DNA from: Blautia luti
GTDB taxonomy: Bacteria > Bacillota > Clostridia > Lachnospirales > Lachnospiraceae
Reading direction: 5' to 3'
Assembly: GCF_013304735.1 (NCBI RefSeq)
Contig: NZ_JAAITI010000007.1
Span: 62,001 to 126,000, forward strand
DNA: 64,000 nucleotides
Below are positions 18,416-27,290 of the stretch, piece by piece (within the stretch, counting starts at the first letter, position 1; each line of letters opens with the position of its first letter). The translations under genes were made by a program, and so were the position numbers. The notes below the pieces were generated by a model. That model saw only the letters and a list, made by a program, of their open reading frames with translations. It ran no database searches and was not told where the DNA came from.

Positions 18416-19288
18416 TTATAAAGGCATACAGGAGCATCCGATCCCCAGCCCGTCCGGACCAATATGGCAGGAAAGACCAAGGGAAAGATCATCACACATC
18501 ACATCCATTCCCGGAAAGCTTTCCCGGATCTGTGAGATCCAGTCTGCGGTAACTTCCGCAGTGCTGCTGGAGGCAGCCATAAGATATACTTTTCCGGCAT
18601 CATATTCTTTTTTGAAAGTTGTTTCCAATTCTCTGTGCATAGCATCGATCATGGCTTTTCTTGATTTTTTCATGCCTCTGCATTTCTGGAAAACATCCAG
18701 TTTACCGGTTCCAAATTTCATAACCGGTTTGATATTGAGAAGATTTGCGGCCAGTGCTGTGGTGGTATTGATACGGCCTCCCTTTTTCAGATATTCCAGT
18801 GTGCTTAATCCGACATAGATCACGGTTTTTTCACGGGAAGCTTCCAGAATATCCTTGATCTGCGGTGCTGTATATCCATCTTCCACCAGGTCTATCGCAT
18901 CCAGAATGGAACGGTGAAGGGGTGTGGAAACACGCCCGTTATCTACCACATACACTTTGTTTTCGTATTTTGGTTCCTGAGACAAGGCGGCAGCAGTCAT
19001 GCAGGAACCGCTTAAACTACTGCTCAACGGAATGTAGAGGATCTGATCATAAGATAAAAGCATTTCGTCCCACATTTCCATAACTTCCTGTGGGGAAGGC
19101 TGTGAAGTTGAAACATCTGCTCCTTCACGCAGCTTCTCATAAAATCCTGTTCTGGAAAAATCCAGGTCTTCATGAAACAGTTCTCCATTCAGATAAAAAG
19201 GCATGGGAAGGACATGAATATCCAGTTCCTCTGCTTCTTGTTTTAAAATGCCACTGTGGCTGTCAGCCATGATTCCAATTTTTTTCAT
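18416..19288 (-). CDS. DegV family fatty-acid-binding protein
   Basis: DegV/FakB-type proteins bind fatty acids and hand them to the kinase FakA for phosphorylation. The 290-residue protein shows the N-terminal IMADSHSGI (DSxSG-type loop), ADVSTSQPSPQE, YIPLSSSLSGS and the EYLKKGGRI segment. I chose ATG 19288 because AGGAGA lies just before it, and an upstream extension would be 14 residues into the spacer. No fakA is nearby. A GNAT gene lies 23 bp upstream in the same direction. Confidence 0.88.
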   Translation of the reverse strand: MKKIGIMADSHSGILKQEAEELDIHVLPMPFYLNGELFHEDLDFSRTGFYEKLREGADVSTSQPSPQEVMEMWDEMLLSYDQILYIPLSSSLSGSCMTAAALSQEPKYENKVYVVDNGRVSTPLHRSILDAIDLVEDGYTAPQIKDILEASREKTVIYVGLSTLEYLKKGGRINTTTALAANLLNIKPVMKFGTGKLDVFQKCRGMKKSRKAMIDAMHRELETTFKKEYDAGKVYLMAASSSTAEVTADWISQIRESFPGMDVMCDDLSLGLSCHIGPDGLGIGCSCMPL

Positions 19289-19311
19289 TTTCCATTTATC
19301 TCCTGTGTAAT

Positions 19312-19953
19312 TTATGAATGTGTTTCGCAACGCGGTTCTTTTTTATAAAGAGCTACACTTTCCCGGAAGCGTTTTTTGTTCAGCTCCCGCATCTGGGAAA
19401 CCTCGTTTTTCTTTACGAAACCATGACTTTCCATAAAGGTTCTTTGATCCAGCTGGTCCATATATATGGAATAATCCGTATCCTTCTCTGTTGAAATCTG
19501 TTTGAGAAGCCCGGTACCGATTCCGTTTCTACGGTAATCTTTGCTTACATAAAGAAAGAGGATATTTCCGGGAGTCGGTTTCTCCGGGGAAACAGTCAAT
19601 TGTTTTTTCATATCCTGAAGTTTGTTAAAATGCTCCAGATTCTTCCGGCCTTCCTTAGTAAACTTCAGGCGCAGGAAATGATAGCCTTCTTTCAAACGGA
19701 AAACCGGGGCAAAATGGCCATGAGATTCTTTACCGGTAATGAGCACCCCAACTACCTGATCACGGTAGGTTGCCACGGTAACGCTATCTCTGTATATCAT
19801 ATAGGTGTAAAAGAAAAGTCTGGTCAGACGTTTTTCGGTATGTGTTTCCTCAAACTCCCAGCGGTCTTTATAATTTCTTCGGATAAATTCCCGGATCATT
19901 GAAAAATCTTCCTTTTCTGCTTTCCGGTAGGCAGGTGCTTTTTTTAATAACAT
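19312..19953 (-). CDS. GNAT-family N-acetyltransferase
   Basis: A 213-residue acetyltransferase with the acetyl-CoA loop in LYVSKDYRRNGIGTGLLKQ (about 151-169). The N-terminal part is unusually basic and aromatic. The C-terminal SIYMDQLDQRTFMESHGF fits the last strand-helix of the fold. The substrate is unknown. It starts a short minus-strand run with degV. A perfect 14-bp palindrome lies about 80 bp upstream. Confidence 0.8.
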   Translation of the reverse strand: MLLKKAPAYRKAEKEDFSMIREFIRRNYKDRWEFEETHTEKRLTRLFFYTYMIYRDSVTVATYRDQVVGVLITGKESHGHFAPVFRLKEGYHFLRLKFTKEGRKNLEHFNKLQDMKKQLTVSPEKPTPGNILFLYVSKDYRRNGIGTGLLKQISTEKDTDYSIYMDQLDQRTFMESHGFVKKNEVSQMRELNKKRFRESVALYKKEPRCETHS

Positions 19954-20033
19954 AGTCCATATCTCCTGTATTTTTTCATAAATAACTATCCTATACTTTA
20001 AAAGATGATCTGCAACTTAACATCAACTGTTTC

Positions 20034-20047
20034 TCAACAATTGTTGA
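20034..20047. repeat. Perfect 14-bp palindrome TCAACAATTGTTGA
   Basis: A perfect palindrome in the spacer between the GNAT gene and the histidine kinase terminator. It may be an operator for the GNAT/degV run; a TTGCAG/TAGGAT pair with 16-bp spacing follows it on the minus strand. Confidence 0.45.
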
Positions 20048-20073
20048 AGTTTATGAAAAAGTTTATATAAAAT

Positions 20074-20121
20074 AAAAAACAACGGAAGAACCTCATGAAA
20101 AATAAGGTATCCGCTGTTTTT
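20074..20121 (-). terminator. Terminator after the two-component system
   Basis: On the minus strand AACAGCGGATACCTT pairs with AGGTTCTTCCGTTGTT, then TTTTT. It lies just downstream of the kinase stop. Confidence 0.75.
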
Positions 20122-20152
20122 GGGTTTTATGGATATGTGTAAAATATTTGTT

Positions 20153-21163
20153 TTACAGTATAACAGTAAAACGACAGCCGCTTCCGGGAATATTTTCCAC
20201 GGAAACGGTTCCCATACACAGGTTCAGGATCTGTTTTACAAGGGCAAGTCCAAGACCGTTTCCCTCCTGTTTATGGGAACTGTCGCCCTGGTAAAATTTG
20301 TCAAAAATATGTTTCATGGAGTATTCACTGATCTGGGGGCCTTCGTTTTCTATGGAAAAACGGATCTTTTCTCCTTCCGGCATCATCCGGATATAGATCG
20401 TACCACCACAGGGACTGAATTTGATAGCATTGGAAAGCAGATTGTCCCATACATGACAGATGAGATTTTCGTTTCCAAGATACTCCACATCCATCATGTC
20501 CACATCAAATTCAATTTCTTTTTCTGACCATTTCGGTTCCATCATAACAATGGACTGCCGGATCTGTTCATCCAGGCGGTACCAGTTCTGCCGGGTCTGG
20601 ATTGCCTGGTGTTCAATTTTGGACAGAAGCAGGATATTTCCTGCCAGGTGGGAAAGCCTTCTGGTATTAAGAAGGATTTTGTCGATGTACTGCTCCTGCT
20701 CTTTTGATATGGGCATGTCGCTATCCTGCAGAAGAGTTGCATAACCCTCAATGGCACTGATGGGCGTTTTAAATTCATGGGAAACATTGGAAACGAAATC
20801 TGTCTGCAGGATCTCCGTTGCTTCCAGTTCCTGGACCATCAGGTTAAAATTGGAATAAATATCCTGGATTTCTTTCAGCTGTTTTCCGGTTTTCAGCCGG
20901 ACGGAAAAGTCGCCTTCTGCGACTTGCTGCATGGCTTTTTCCAGCTTTAATACAGGGCCGAAGTACCGGATACTGAGGAAGTTGTTGAGAACGCCCCCTG
21001 CGATCACACTGGCCAGGATGATCCATACAATGTACGGAACATCTGAAATATGCAGAACATCCATAACAAGCCAGGATATCAGAGATACACAGATAAGTTC
21101 CAGCATGATCATAAGGATAAAACGTATGCGGATGCTTAAATTTTCGAAAGGCTTCTTTTTCAT
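20153..21163 (-). CDS. Sensor histidine kinase
   Basis: A 336-residue membrane kinase: two membrane helices (about 14-36 and 43-63) with almost no outside loop, a HAMP-like linker (66-118), the phosphorylated His129 in SHEFKTP, and an ATPase domain with NLLSNAIKFSP and GNGLGLALVK. With so short an outside part it may sense the membrane or act with a partner, as in intramembrane-sensing kinases. It overlaps its response regulator by 4 bp. Confidence 0.92.
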   Translation of the reverse strand: MKKKPFENLSIRIRFILMIMLELICVSLISWLVMDVLHISDVPYIVWIILASVIAGGVLNNFLSIRYFGPVLKLEKAMQQVAEGDFSVRLKTGKQLKEIQDIYSNFNLMVQELEATEILQTDFVSNVSHEFKTPISAIEGYATLLQDSDMPISKEQEQYIDKILLNTRRLSHLAGNILLLSKIEHQAIQTRQNWYRLDEQIRQSIVMMEPKWSEKEIEFDVDMMDVEYLGNENLICHVWDNLLSNAIKFSPCGGTIYIRMMPEGEKIRFSIENEGPQISEYSMKHIFDKFYQGDSSHKQEGNGLGLALVKQILNLCMGTVSVENIPGSGCRFTVIL

Positions 21164-21831
21164 GCTTTTACCACCTTATATCCAACTCCCCGGATTGTTA
21201 CGATCTTAAAATCCGGATTATCCCGGAAGCGTTCCCGAAGCCTTCCGATGTGGACATCTACCGTATGGGCATCGCTTGCGGAATCATATCCCCAGATATC
21301 ATCCATAAGCTGCTGTCTGGTGAAGATTTTTCCCGGAAAGGATACCATCTTATACAAAAGCATGAACTCTTTCTGAGGAAGGACCATACTTTCCGAGGAG
21401 GTGGATACTGTCAGGGAGTCGCACTCCAGAATGGTATCGCCGATCCGTTGTTTCCGCTCATTGATCATCTGCGCTCTGCGAAGAAGGGCACCTACCCGCA
21501 AAACCAGTTCGTTGATGTTAACCGGTTTTACCATATAATCATCGGTGCCGGACAAAAATCCCATACGCATATCATCAAAAGCATCTTTGGCAGTGACCAT
21601 AAGTACAGGAATGGAATCCCCGGCATCTCTGAGTGAACGGACCAGTTCATAGCCATCCATGTTTGGCATCATAATATCCGAGATGATCAGATCATAATAA
21701 TCTTTTTCCAGGGCATCCAATGCTTCCTGCCCGTCGGCAACTCCTTTTACTGTATAACCATTTTTCAGCAGGACATGTTGGAAAAGCTGGCGGAGTTCCC
21801 GGTCATCTTCCGCAATGAGAATTTTAAACAT
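21160..21831 (-). CDS. OmpR/PhoB-type response regulator
   Basis: A 223-residue regulator with an N-terminal receiver (acidic pair Asp9/Asp10, phosphorylated Asp52 in SDIMMP) and a C-terminal winged helix (IFTRQQLMDDIWGYDSASDAHTVDVHI). It is translationally coupled to the downstream kinase. The NCS2 permease gene lies only 10 bp upstream in the same direction, so the pair may be expressed from the permease promoter and could be linked to purine uptake, though that is inference. Confidence 0.92.
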   Translation of the reverse strand: MFKILIAEDDRELRQLFQHVLLKNGYTVKGVADGQEALDALEKDYYDLIISDIMMPNMDGYELVRSLRDAGDSIPVLMVTAKDAFDDMRMGFLSGTDDYMVKPVNINELVLRVGALLRRAQMINERKQRIGDTILECDSLTVSTSSESMVLPQKEFMLLYKMVSFPGKIFTRQQLMDDIWGYDSASDAHTVDVHIGRLRERFRDNPDFKIVTIRGVGYKVVKA

Positions 21832-21841
21832 TTTTACATCC

Positions 21842-23170
21842 CTATTCCTTGATCTTTTCGATATCCATGTTTTCAGGCAGAATACAGCTTAAAACAATGG
21901 ATATGATAAACACAACAGCAACTACATTTTCCGCAAAAACAGACTGTATGATAGATGGGAAGATATCCCAGATTCCGCTCTCACTTGCTGTGGTAAATCC
22001 AATTCCTACAGCAAGGGAAAGAGAAACAATGGTAATGTTCCGCTGGGAAAAACCGCAGGAAGCGATCATCTGTACACCGGAAGTCAGAATGGAACCGAAC
22101 ATCATAATGGTACATCCTCCCACAACAGAATCCGGAAGTGAAGCGAAAAAGTTTCCGATAGGTGGCAGCAGTCCGGCCAGGATCATACATACAGCTCCTG
22201 TCATAATGGTGAAACGGTTTACAACCTTTGTCATGGCAACCAGTCCTACATTCTGTGAGAAGGATGTTACCGGAGGACAGCCGAACAGGGAAGAGATCGT
22301 GGAAGCATAACCATCACAGGCAAGAGAACCTGAAATTTCTTTTCCGGTGATCTCACGGTCCAGTCCGGAAGAAACAAGTGCGGAAGTATCGCCGATGGTC
22401 TCCGCCGCGGATACCAGGAAGATAATGCAGGTGGAAACAATGGCTCCCGCATGGAATTCCGGTTTTACAGGAAACAGATGAGGAAGGGAAATAAGTCCTC
22501 CGGATAAGATGGAACCAAGGTCGACTTTTCCCATAAAAATGGCAATGATGTATCCGACTACCAGACCGGCAAGTACAGATAACTGTTTCAGATATCCTTT
22601 GCTGAGAACATTCCAGAGCAGACACACAGCAAGTGTAATAGTACCAAGAAGCAGGTTTTGTGCAGAGCCGAAATCTTCATTATATCCGCCGCCAAAAGAT
22701 CTGGCTCCTACGGTAAACAGTGAAAAGCCGATAGAAGTTACTACAGAAGCGGCCACTACCGGTGTGATGATCTTCCGCCAGTATTTTGCAAGAAGGCCAA
22801 GGGTTCCTTCCATGATACCGCCGATCATAACCGCACCGATCACGGCAGGATAACCGTAATTGGCCGCAACGGTACTTAAAACAGTGACAAAGGTAAAACT
22901 GACTCCCATTACAACCGGAAGTCTGGAACCGATCTTCCATATGGGGTAAAGCTGGATCAGTGTAGCGATTCCGGCCACAAACATGGCATTCTGGAGCAGA
23001 ATTGCGATCTGTGCCTGGGTAAGAGCAGGCTGGGCTGAGGTTGCGATCAGTGTGATCGGTGTCAGGTTTGAGACAAACATGGCAAGGATGTGCTGAAGCC
23101 CAAACGGGATCGCCTTGGCAATGGGGACGGTTCCGTCCAGCTTGTAAATGTTGTTGATGCTGCTTTGCAT
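21842..23170 (-). CDS. NCS2-family nucleobase permease (xanthine/uric acid type)
   Basis: A 442-residue transporter with about 12-14 membrane segments. It carries the NAT signature in SFSQNVGLVAMTK (QNVG at 306-309) and the conserved Glu257 in SAAETIGD, which in characterised members contacts the purine. These favour xanthine or urate over uracil, though specificity cannot be fixed by eye. It heads a three-gene minus-strand run with the response regulator and kinase. I saw no purine riboswitch in the 300-bp spacer upstream. Confidence 0.87.
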   Translation of the reverse strand: MQSSINNIYKLDGTVPIAKAIPFGLQHILAMFVSNLTPITLIATSAQPALTQAQIAILLQNAMFVAGIATLIQLYPIWKIGSRLPVVMGVSFTFVTVLSTVAANYGYPAVIGAVMIGGIMEGTLGLLAKYWRKIITPVVAASVVTSIGFSLFTVGARSFGGGYNEDFGSAQNLLLGTITLAVCLLWNVLSKGYLKQLSVLAGLVVGYIIAIFMGKVDLGSILSGGLISLPHLFPVKPEFHAGAIVSTCIIFLVSAAETIGDTSALVSSGLDREITGKEISGSLACDGYASTISSLFGCPPVTSFSQNVGLVAMTKVVNRFTIMTGAVCMILAGLLPPIGNFFASLPDSVVGGCTIMMFGSILTSGVQMIASCGFSQRNITIVSLSLAVGIGFTTASESGIWDIFPSIIQSVFAENVVAVVFIISIVLSCILPENMDIEKIKE

Positions 23171-23326
23171 TCTTTTAAATTCTCCCTTCTATTATAAGAA
23201 AAAGTTACGGAACAATCATAACACAGGTTTGTTGCGGAAACCAGACGGATTTTGATGAATAAATGTAATAATAGATGAAATATATCGACTTATGAATATT
23301 TATGCACGAAAAAAAGAAATACCCTC

Positions 23327-23355
23327 TTGCATTTTCGGAACTTTTACTGTAGAAT
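23327..23355 (+). promoter_or_regulatory. gltA promoter
   Basis: TTGCAT (23327-23332) and TAGAAT (23350-23355) with a 17-bp spacer; predicted start near 23362, giving a leader of about 110 nt before gltA. Confidence 0.65.
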
Positions 23356-23391
23356 TATTAACCAGGTAAACACAAATGTATGCCATACCCG

Positions 23392-23440
23392 AACACTGAT
23401 TACGAAGATGTAACCAATCTTAACTGTATCAGTGTTTTTT
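23392..23440 (+). terminator. Attenuator-like hairpin in the gltA leader
   Basis: AACACTGAT (23392-23400) pairs with ATCAGTGTT (23428-23436), followed by T6. An inner AAGAT/ATCTT pair strengthens the stem. The hairpin lies between the promoter and gltA, not after a gene, so it should act as a transcription attenuator. A short ORF starting at 23380 (MPYPNTDYEDVT, 21 codons) runs through it with only a weak ribosome binding site. Confidence 0.65.
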
Positions 23441-23470
23441 AATATACAATGGGGAAATGAGGAAAAGATT

Positions 23471-24853
23471 ATGGAAAAAAAGCATGAAATGATGAGTCTG
23501 GAAGACTCCGAACAGCTGAAAGGCAGAATGAAATTCTTTGAGCAGGAGCTGATGAAGCATCATCACATCGATCCCAATCTCTACGTGGAATACGATGTAA
23601 AAAGAGGTCTTCGTGATTCCGCAGGTAAAGGTGTTCTCACAGGCCTTACCGAGATTTCTGATGTTACCGGCTACAAGCTGGTCAATGGCAGACGTATTCC
23701 GGCGGACGGTGAACTGTATTATCAGGGAATTAATGTACAGGACATTGTAAATGGCCTGAAGGACAGACGTTTTGGCTTTGAGGAGACAATTTATCTTCTG
23801 ATCTTTGGTAAACTTCCAAGTAAGGAAGAACTTTCCAGATTTCTGGAACTTCTTTCCGATATGGAAGATCTGGGAGGACGTTTTGTCCGTGACGTTGTCA
23901 TGAAAGGAACCAATGCCAATATTATGAATGCCATGGAGCGCTGCGTTCTTGCTCTCTATACATATGACGATAACCCGGAAGATATTTCCGTAGAAAATGT
24001 ACTCCGCCAGTCTCTGGAACTGATCGCCAAGCTTCCTGAAATTGCGGTTTACTCCTATCACGCATATCGTCATTTCCGTAAAGACGAGACGCTCTTTATC
24101 CGTAATCCGCAGAAGGGACTTTCTCTTGCCGAGAATATTCTTCTGATGCTTCGTCCGGATGGCAAGTATACAGAGCTTGAGGCCAAGGTTCTTGATATTG
24201 CACTTGTCCTTCATGCAGAGCATGGTGGTGGTAACAACTCTACCTTTACCACACATGTAGTAACTTCTTCCGGAACAGACAGCTACTCTTCCACTTCTGC
24301 TTCCATTGGATCACTGAAAGGACCGCGCCATGGTGGTGCCAACCTGAAAGTCCAGAACATGTTCACAGATCTAAAAGCCAATGTAAAAGACTGGGAAAGT
24401 GAAGAAGAGATCACAGCATATCTCCAGAAGATCCTGAATAAAGAAGCATTTGACCATGCAGGTCTGATCTATGGTATGGGACATGCAGTTTATACACTCT
24501 CCGATCCGCGAGAAGTGATCCTGAAGCGTTTTGCACAGGCTCTCGCAGAGGAGAAAGGTATGACAGAGGAATTCAAGCTCTACGATAAAGTTGAGAGCAT
24601 TGCCGGCAAGCTGATCATGGAACACAGAAAGCTGTTTAAGAATGTCTGTGCAAACGTGGACTTCTACAGTGGATTTGTTTATACCATGCTTGGTATCCCG
24701 GAAGAACTCTTCACTCCGATCTTTGCCATTGCACGTATGCCGGGCTGGAGCGCACATCGTCTGGAAGAGTTGATCAGTGCCAACAAGATCATTCGTCCTG
24801 CTTACAAATATGTGGGACATCATACAGATTTTGTACCGTTTGATGAGAGATAA
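23471..24853 (+). CDS. gltA: Citrate synthase
   Basis: Citrate synthase condenses oxaloacetate and acetyl-CoA, feeding 2-oxoglutarate and glutamate synthesis. The 460-residue protein has the active-site histidines His251 (HAEHGG), His287 (GPRHGG) and His338 (GMGHAVY), and a longer N-terminal region than the E. coli type, as in clostridial enzymes. ATG 23471 is favoured by GAGG at 23459-23462. It is one of the few + genes in this part of the window and is not in an operon with aconitase or isocitrate dehydrogenase here. Confidence 0.93.
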   Translation: MEKKHEMMSLEDSEQLKGRMKFFEQELMKHHHIDPNLYVEYDVKRGLRDSAGKGVLTGLTEISDVTGYKLVNGRRIPADGELYYQGINVQDIVNGLKDRRFGFEETIYLLIFGKLPSKEELSRFLELLSDMEDLGGRFVRDVVMKGTNANIMNAMERCVLALYTYDDNPEDISVENVLRQSLELIAKLPEIAVYSYHAYRHFRKDETLFIRNPQKGLSLAENILLMLRPDGKYTELEAKVLDIALVLHAEHGGGNNSTFTTHVVTSSGTDSYSSTSASIGSLKGPRHGGANLKVQNMFTDLKANVKDWESEEEITAYLQKILNKEAFDHAGLIYGMGHAVYTLSDPREVILKRFAQALAEEKGMTEEFKLYDKVESIAGKLIMEHRKLFKNVCANVDFYSGFVYTMLGIPEELFTPIFAIARMPGWSAHRLEELISANKIIRPAYKYVGHHTDFVPFDER

Positions 24854-24865
24854 ATAAAAAAATGA

Positions 24866-24919
24866 TAAAAGCAGTGGAGATTTCTGTCTTATTTAAGGTG
24901 GAAAGCTCTGCTGTTTTTT
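24866..24919 (+). terminator. Terminator after gltA
   Basis: GCAGTGGAGATTTC pairs imperfectly with GAAAGCTCTGC, followed by TTTTTT. Confidence 0.6.
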
Positions 24920-24951
24920 GTTCTCTTGATTTACAGAAAAGCAGGATCATA

Positions 24952-24979
24952 ACTTTACATAATATATTTTATGTAAAGT
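24952..24979 (+). other. Second dif-like site
   Basis: Arms ACTTTACATAA and TTATGTAAAGT are perfect complements around a 6-bp centre TATATT. The match to the Bacillus subtilis dif sequence as I remember it is about as good as for the site at 15589-15616, and the outer ACTT and TATGTAAA are shared. It lies between the converging gltA and amylase-type genes, a typical dif position. The centre differs from the first site (TATAAA), so the two would not be expected to recombine efficiently with each other. Confidence 0.5.
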
Positions 24980-25023
24980 AAATGTTTGGATCGTTTTTAT
25001 AAATTATTTTTATAAATTTCTAC

Positions 25024-25070
25024 AAAAAAACAAGGCTTTCCGCGTAAGACCGGATTGCCTTGTTTTTTTT
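25024..25070. terminator. Bidirectional terminator between gltA and the GH13 gene
   Basis: AAAAAAACAAGGC pairs with GCCTTGTTTTTTT around a 20-base loop. It has A- and T-runs for both directions and is 28 bp from the end of the converging gene. Confidence 0.85.
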
Positions 25071-25097
25071 ATGGAATGTTCGTTTATTATTTATTTC

Positions 25098-26849
25098 CTA
25101 TCGAAAGCTCTTCAGCCAGTTCACCAGGGAATCATGCCAGATGTTATCGTATACCGTCTTTTTCATCTGGTCATCTACAGAGCCGTTTCCTGCCATTTTT
25201 GCAAGGATGGCAGCCTGAAGTTCGCCTACGGTCATCTCTTCCGGTGTTTTGTTTGGATTCGGGGTAACAGTTTCGGCTGTTTCCTGTGAGCTGGAAGGTT
25301 CTGTTTCCGGAGTGGACGAAACATCTGATGGGTTTGCTGTATCGTCAGAATCTTTATCTGTATTTGCGGCTGTTGAAGCCTCTGCTTCCTGAGCAGTTTC
25401 TGCTACAGTGCCATTTTCGTCCGCCGGCTTCTCTTCTGTCTCAGATGCAGTATTTTCTTCTTTTGCTGCAGCCGTTTCCGGAACTTCAACCTGTACTGGC
25501 TTGTATTCCGGCATATCTCCTGCAGGAAGCCAGATCTCACCGCTGTTTGCTGCAACACGAACGCGGATACGTCCACCCTGTGCGGAAACTTTCTGTCCGG
25601 TAAGTGCACCTACGTATTCCGGTGCGCTTCCTGTTGGAAGATTCATCTCTGCGTCGCTGTCATCGTTATTTACGGTAACGATCACGCGCATACCCTCCAG
25701 ATCTCTTGCAAAAGCAAACTGACGGTTTGTAAGAGCCAGTTCTGCGTAGGAACCGTAGCTTAATGCAGGAGTTCCCTGGCGTACTTTTCCGAGAGCTGCG
25801 ATCAGAGCAGTACAGGGGTTCTTTGTTGTGGCTTCTTTGTAATCTTCAAGATCAAGTGCCGGACGTAAGCTTGCATCGGAAAATTTCTCTTTTTTTCCTT
25901 CGATCCCGAATTCAGATCCATAATAGATGCTTGGAACGCCAGGTAAAGTATAAAGAAGTACGTGTACCGGGGCAAAATGTGCCTTGTTCTGTAATTTGGT
26001 ATGGATCCTCTCCACATCATGGTTGTCCACAAAATTGTAAAGATCCAGATCTCCCATATTCTGGAGATATTTTACTGTGTGGGCAATTTCAAAATAGTTG
26101 TGGTCATTATGACCGCTGTAAAGGGCTTTGTGAAGGGCATAGTTGGTTACACTGTGAAGTGTCTGACCGTTTACCCAGCGGCTGTAGTCTCCGTGGATTA
26201 CCTCTCCCATCAGCCAGAAATCTTTTTTAACTTCATCGGCTGTGTGGCGGAGAATACGCATGAAATCAAAATCCAGAACATCGGCGGCATCCAGGCGGAT
26301 TCCGTCAATATCAAACTCGGAAACCCAGAAACGGATTACATCGCAGATATAGTTCTGTACTTCCGGGTTGCGCTGGTTCAGTTTTACCAGAAGGTTGTAT
26401 CCGCCCCAGTTTTCATAAGAAAAACCATCATTATATTCGGTATTTCCGCCGAAATTTACATTACAGTACCAGTTTACATATGGGGAATGCTCGCGGTTTT
26501 TCTGGATATCTTTAAAAGCAAAGAAATCGCGGCCTGTATGATTGAATACACCGTCGAAGATAACACGGATGCCCTTTTCGTGGCAGGCCTTTACAAAATT
26601 GGTGAGATCTTCGTTTGTTCCAAGACGGGAGTCCAGTTTTTTGTAATCGGTTGTCTCATAGCCATGTCCTACACTTTCAAAAAGCGGACCTATATATAAG
26701 GCAGTACATCCGATTTCCTTGATGTGGTCGATCCACGGCAGCAGTGTGTTCAGTCGATGTACAGGAGTTCCGTAATCGTTTTCTTTCGGAGCGCCTGTAA
26801 GTCCAAGTGGATAAATATGGTAGAAGATTGCTTCGTTGTACCAGCTCAT
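25098..26849 (-). CDS. Cytoplasmic GH13 alpha-glucanase-like enzyme with disordered linker and C-terminal tail domain
   Basis: A 583-residue glycoside hydrolase family 13 enzyme. The catalytic triad is visible: nucleophile Asp187 (GIRLDAADV), acid/base Glu216 (LMGEVIHG) and Asp278 (VDNHD), plus DGVFNH at 99-104. No signal peptide, so it should act inside the cell, probably on malto-oligosaccharides (neopullulanase or alpha-glucosidase type). After the beta-sandwich (to about 455) comes a Thr/Ser/Glu/Ala-rich linker of roughly 75 residues and a small C-terminal helical domain (EEMTVGELQAAIL to the end). Such a linker is unusual for a cytoplasmic enzyme. Confidence 0.88.
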   Translation of the reverse strand: MSWYNEAIFYHIYPLGLTGAPKENDYGTPVHRLNTLLPWIDHIKEIGCTALYIGPLFESVGHGYETTDYKKLDSRLGTNEDLTNFVKACHEKGIRVIFDGVFNHTGRDFFAFKDIQKNREHSPYVNWYCNVNFGGNTEYNDGFSYENWGGYNLLVKLNQRNPEVQNYICDVIRFWVSEFDIDGIRLDAADVLDFDFMRILRHTADEVKKDFWLMGEVIHGDYSRWVNGQTLHSVTNYALHKALYSGHNDHNYFEIAHTVKYLQNMGDLDLYNFVDNHDVERIHTKLQNKAHFAPVHVLLYTLPGVPSIYYGSEFGIEGKKEKFSDASLRPALDLEDYKEATTKNPCTALIAALGKVRQGTPALSYGSYAELALTNRQFAFARDLEGMRVIVTVNNDDSDAEMNLPTGSAPEYVGALTGQKVSAQGGRIRVRVAANSGEIWLPAGDMPEYKPVQVEVPETAAAKEENTASETEEKPADENGTVAETAQEAEASTAANTDKDSDDTANPSDVSSTPETEPSSSQETAETVTPNPNKTPEEMTVGELQAAILAKMAGNGSVDDQMKKTVYDNIWHDSLVNWLKSFR

Positions 26850-26976
26850 AATATTACACCTCTGTTCTAAAAATTTGCAATTTCCTGATAATTAGAGAAA
26901 TTACACAAATATCTTCTTTATAATACCAGATTATCATCATATAATCCAGAATAAATTAGTCAGTTTTTCAGCAGAA

Positions 26977-27003
26977 AATCCGGCAGATTGTCAACTGCCG
27001 GAT
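26977..27003 (-). terminator. Terminator after the 76-residue protein gene
   Basis: GATCCGGCAG and CTGCCGGATTTT (minus strand) form a stem with a short loop and a brief T-run. Confidence 0.7.
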
Positions 27004-27059
27004 CTTAAGCGGATCAGATAAGTCTCCCGGAAGGGACAGATATCCGATCAACAGAATGT

Positions 27060-27290
27060 TTATTCATCAAACTCCGCGGTAACGATAAAGCCACGTGGTG
27101 TATGTTCAATGCTTTTGATGATCCCCTCTTTGGATTTGATGCGGTCTGCGTTTCTGTAGCAGCCGGACATGGCTACGGCAGGTTCGATGATGTAGCTGTA
27201 GTTTGTGGCAGAGAGAAATTCGGAGATTTTTACCTTATCTCCTACCTGGATCAGCCCCTGTCTTTCCATTTTAAATTTTTCTTCTCGCAT
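27060..27290 (-). CDS. Small conserved protein, KOW/SH3-like
   Basis: A 76-residue basic protein starting MREEKFKMERQGLIQVGDKVKI. The QVGDKVKISEF and GIIKSIEHTPRGFIVTAEF strands suggest a small SH3-like or KOW-like barrel, as in nucleic-acid or ribosome-binding proteins, but I do not recognise a family. GAAGG lies upstream. It is a single gene with its own terminator. Function unknown. Confidence 0.6.
   Translation of the reverse strand: MREEKFKMERQGLIQVGDKVKISEFLSATNYSYIIEPAVAMSGCYRNADRIKSKEGIIKSIEHTPRGFIVTAEFDE

Noticed and set aside
23171-23360. Purine riboswitch upstream of the NCS2 permease
   Set aside because: I could not find the conserved three-way junction sequences on the minus strand.
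23380-23445. Short frame MPYPNTDYEDVT as a real gene
   Set aside because: Its ribosome binding site is weak and it overlaps the terminator hairpin; kept only as a remark in the gltA leader.
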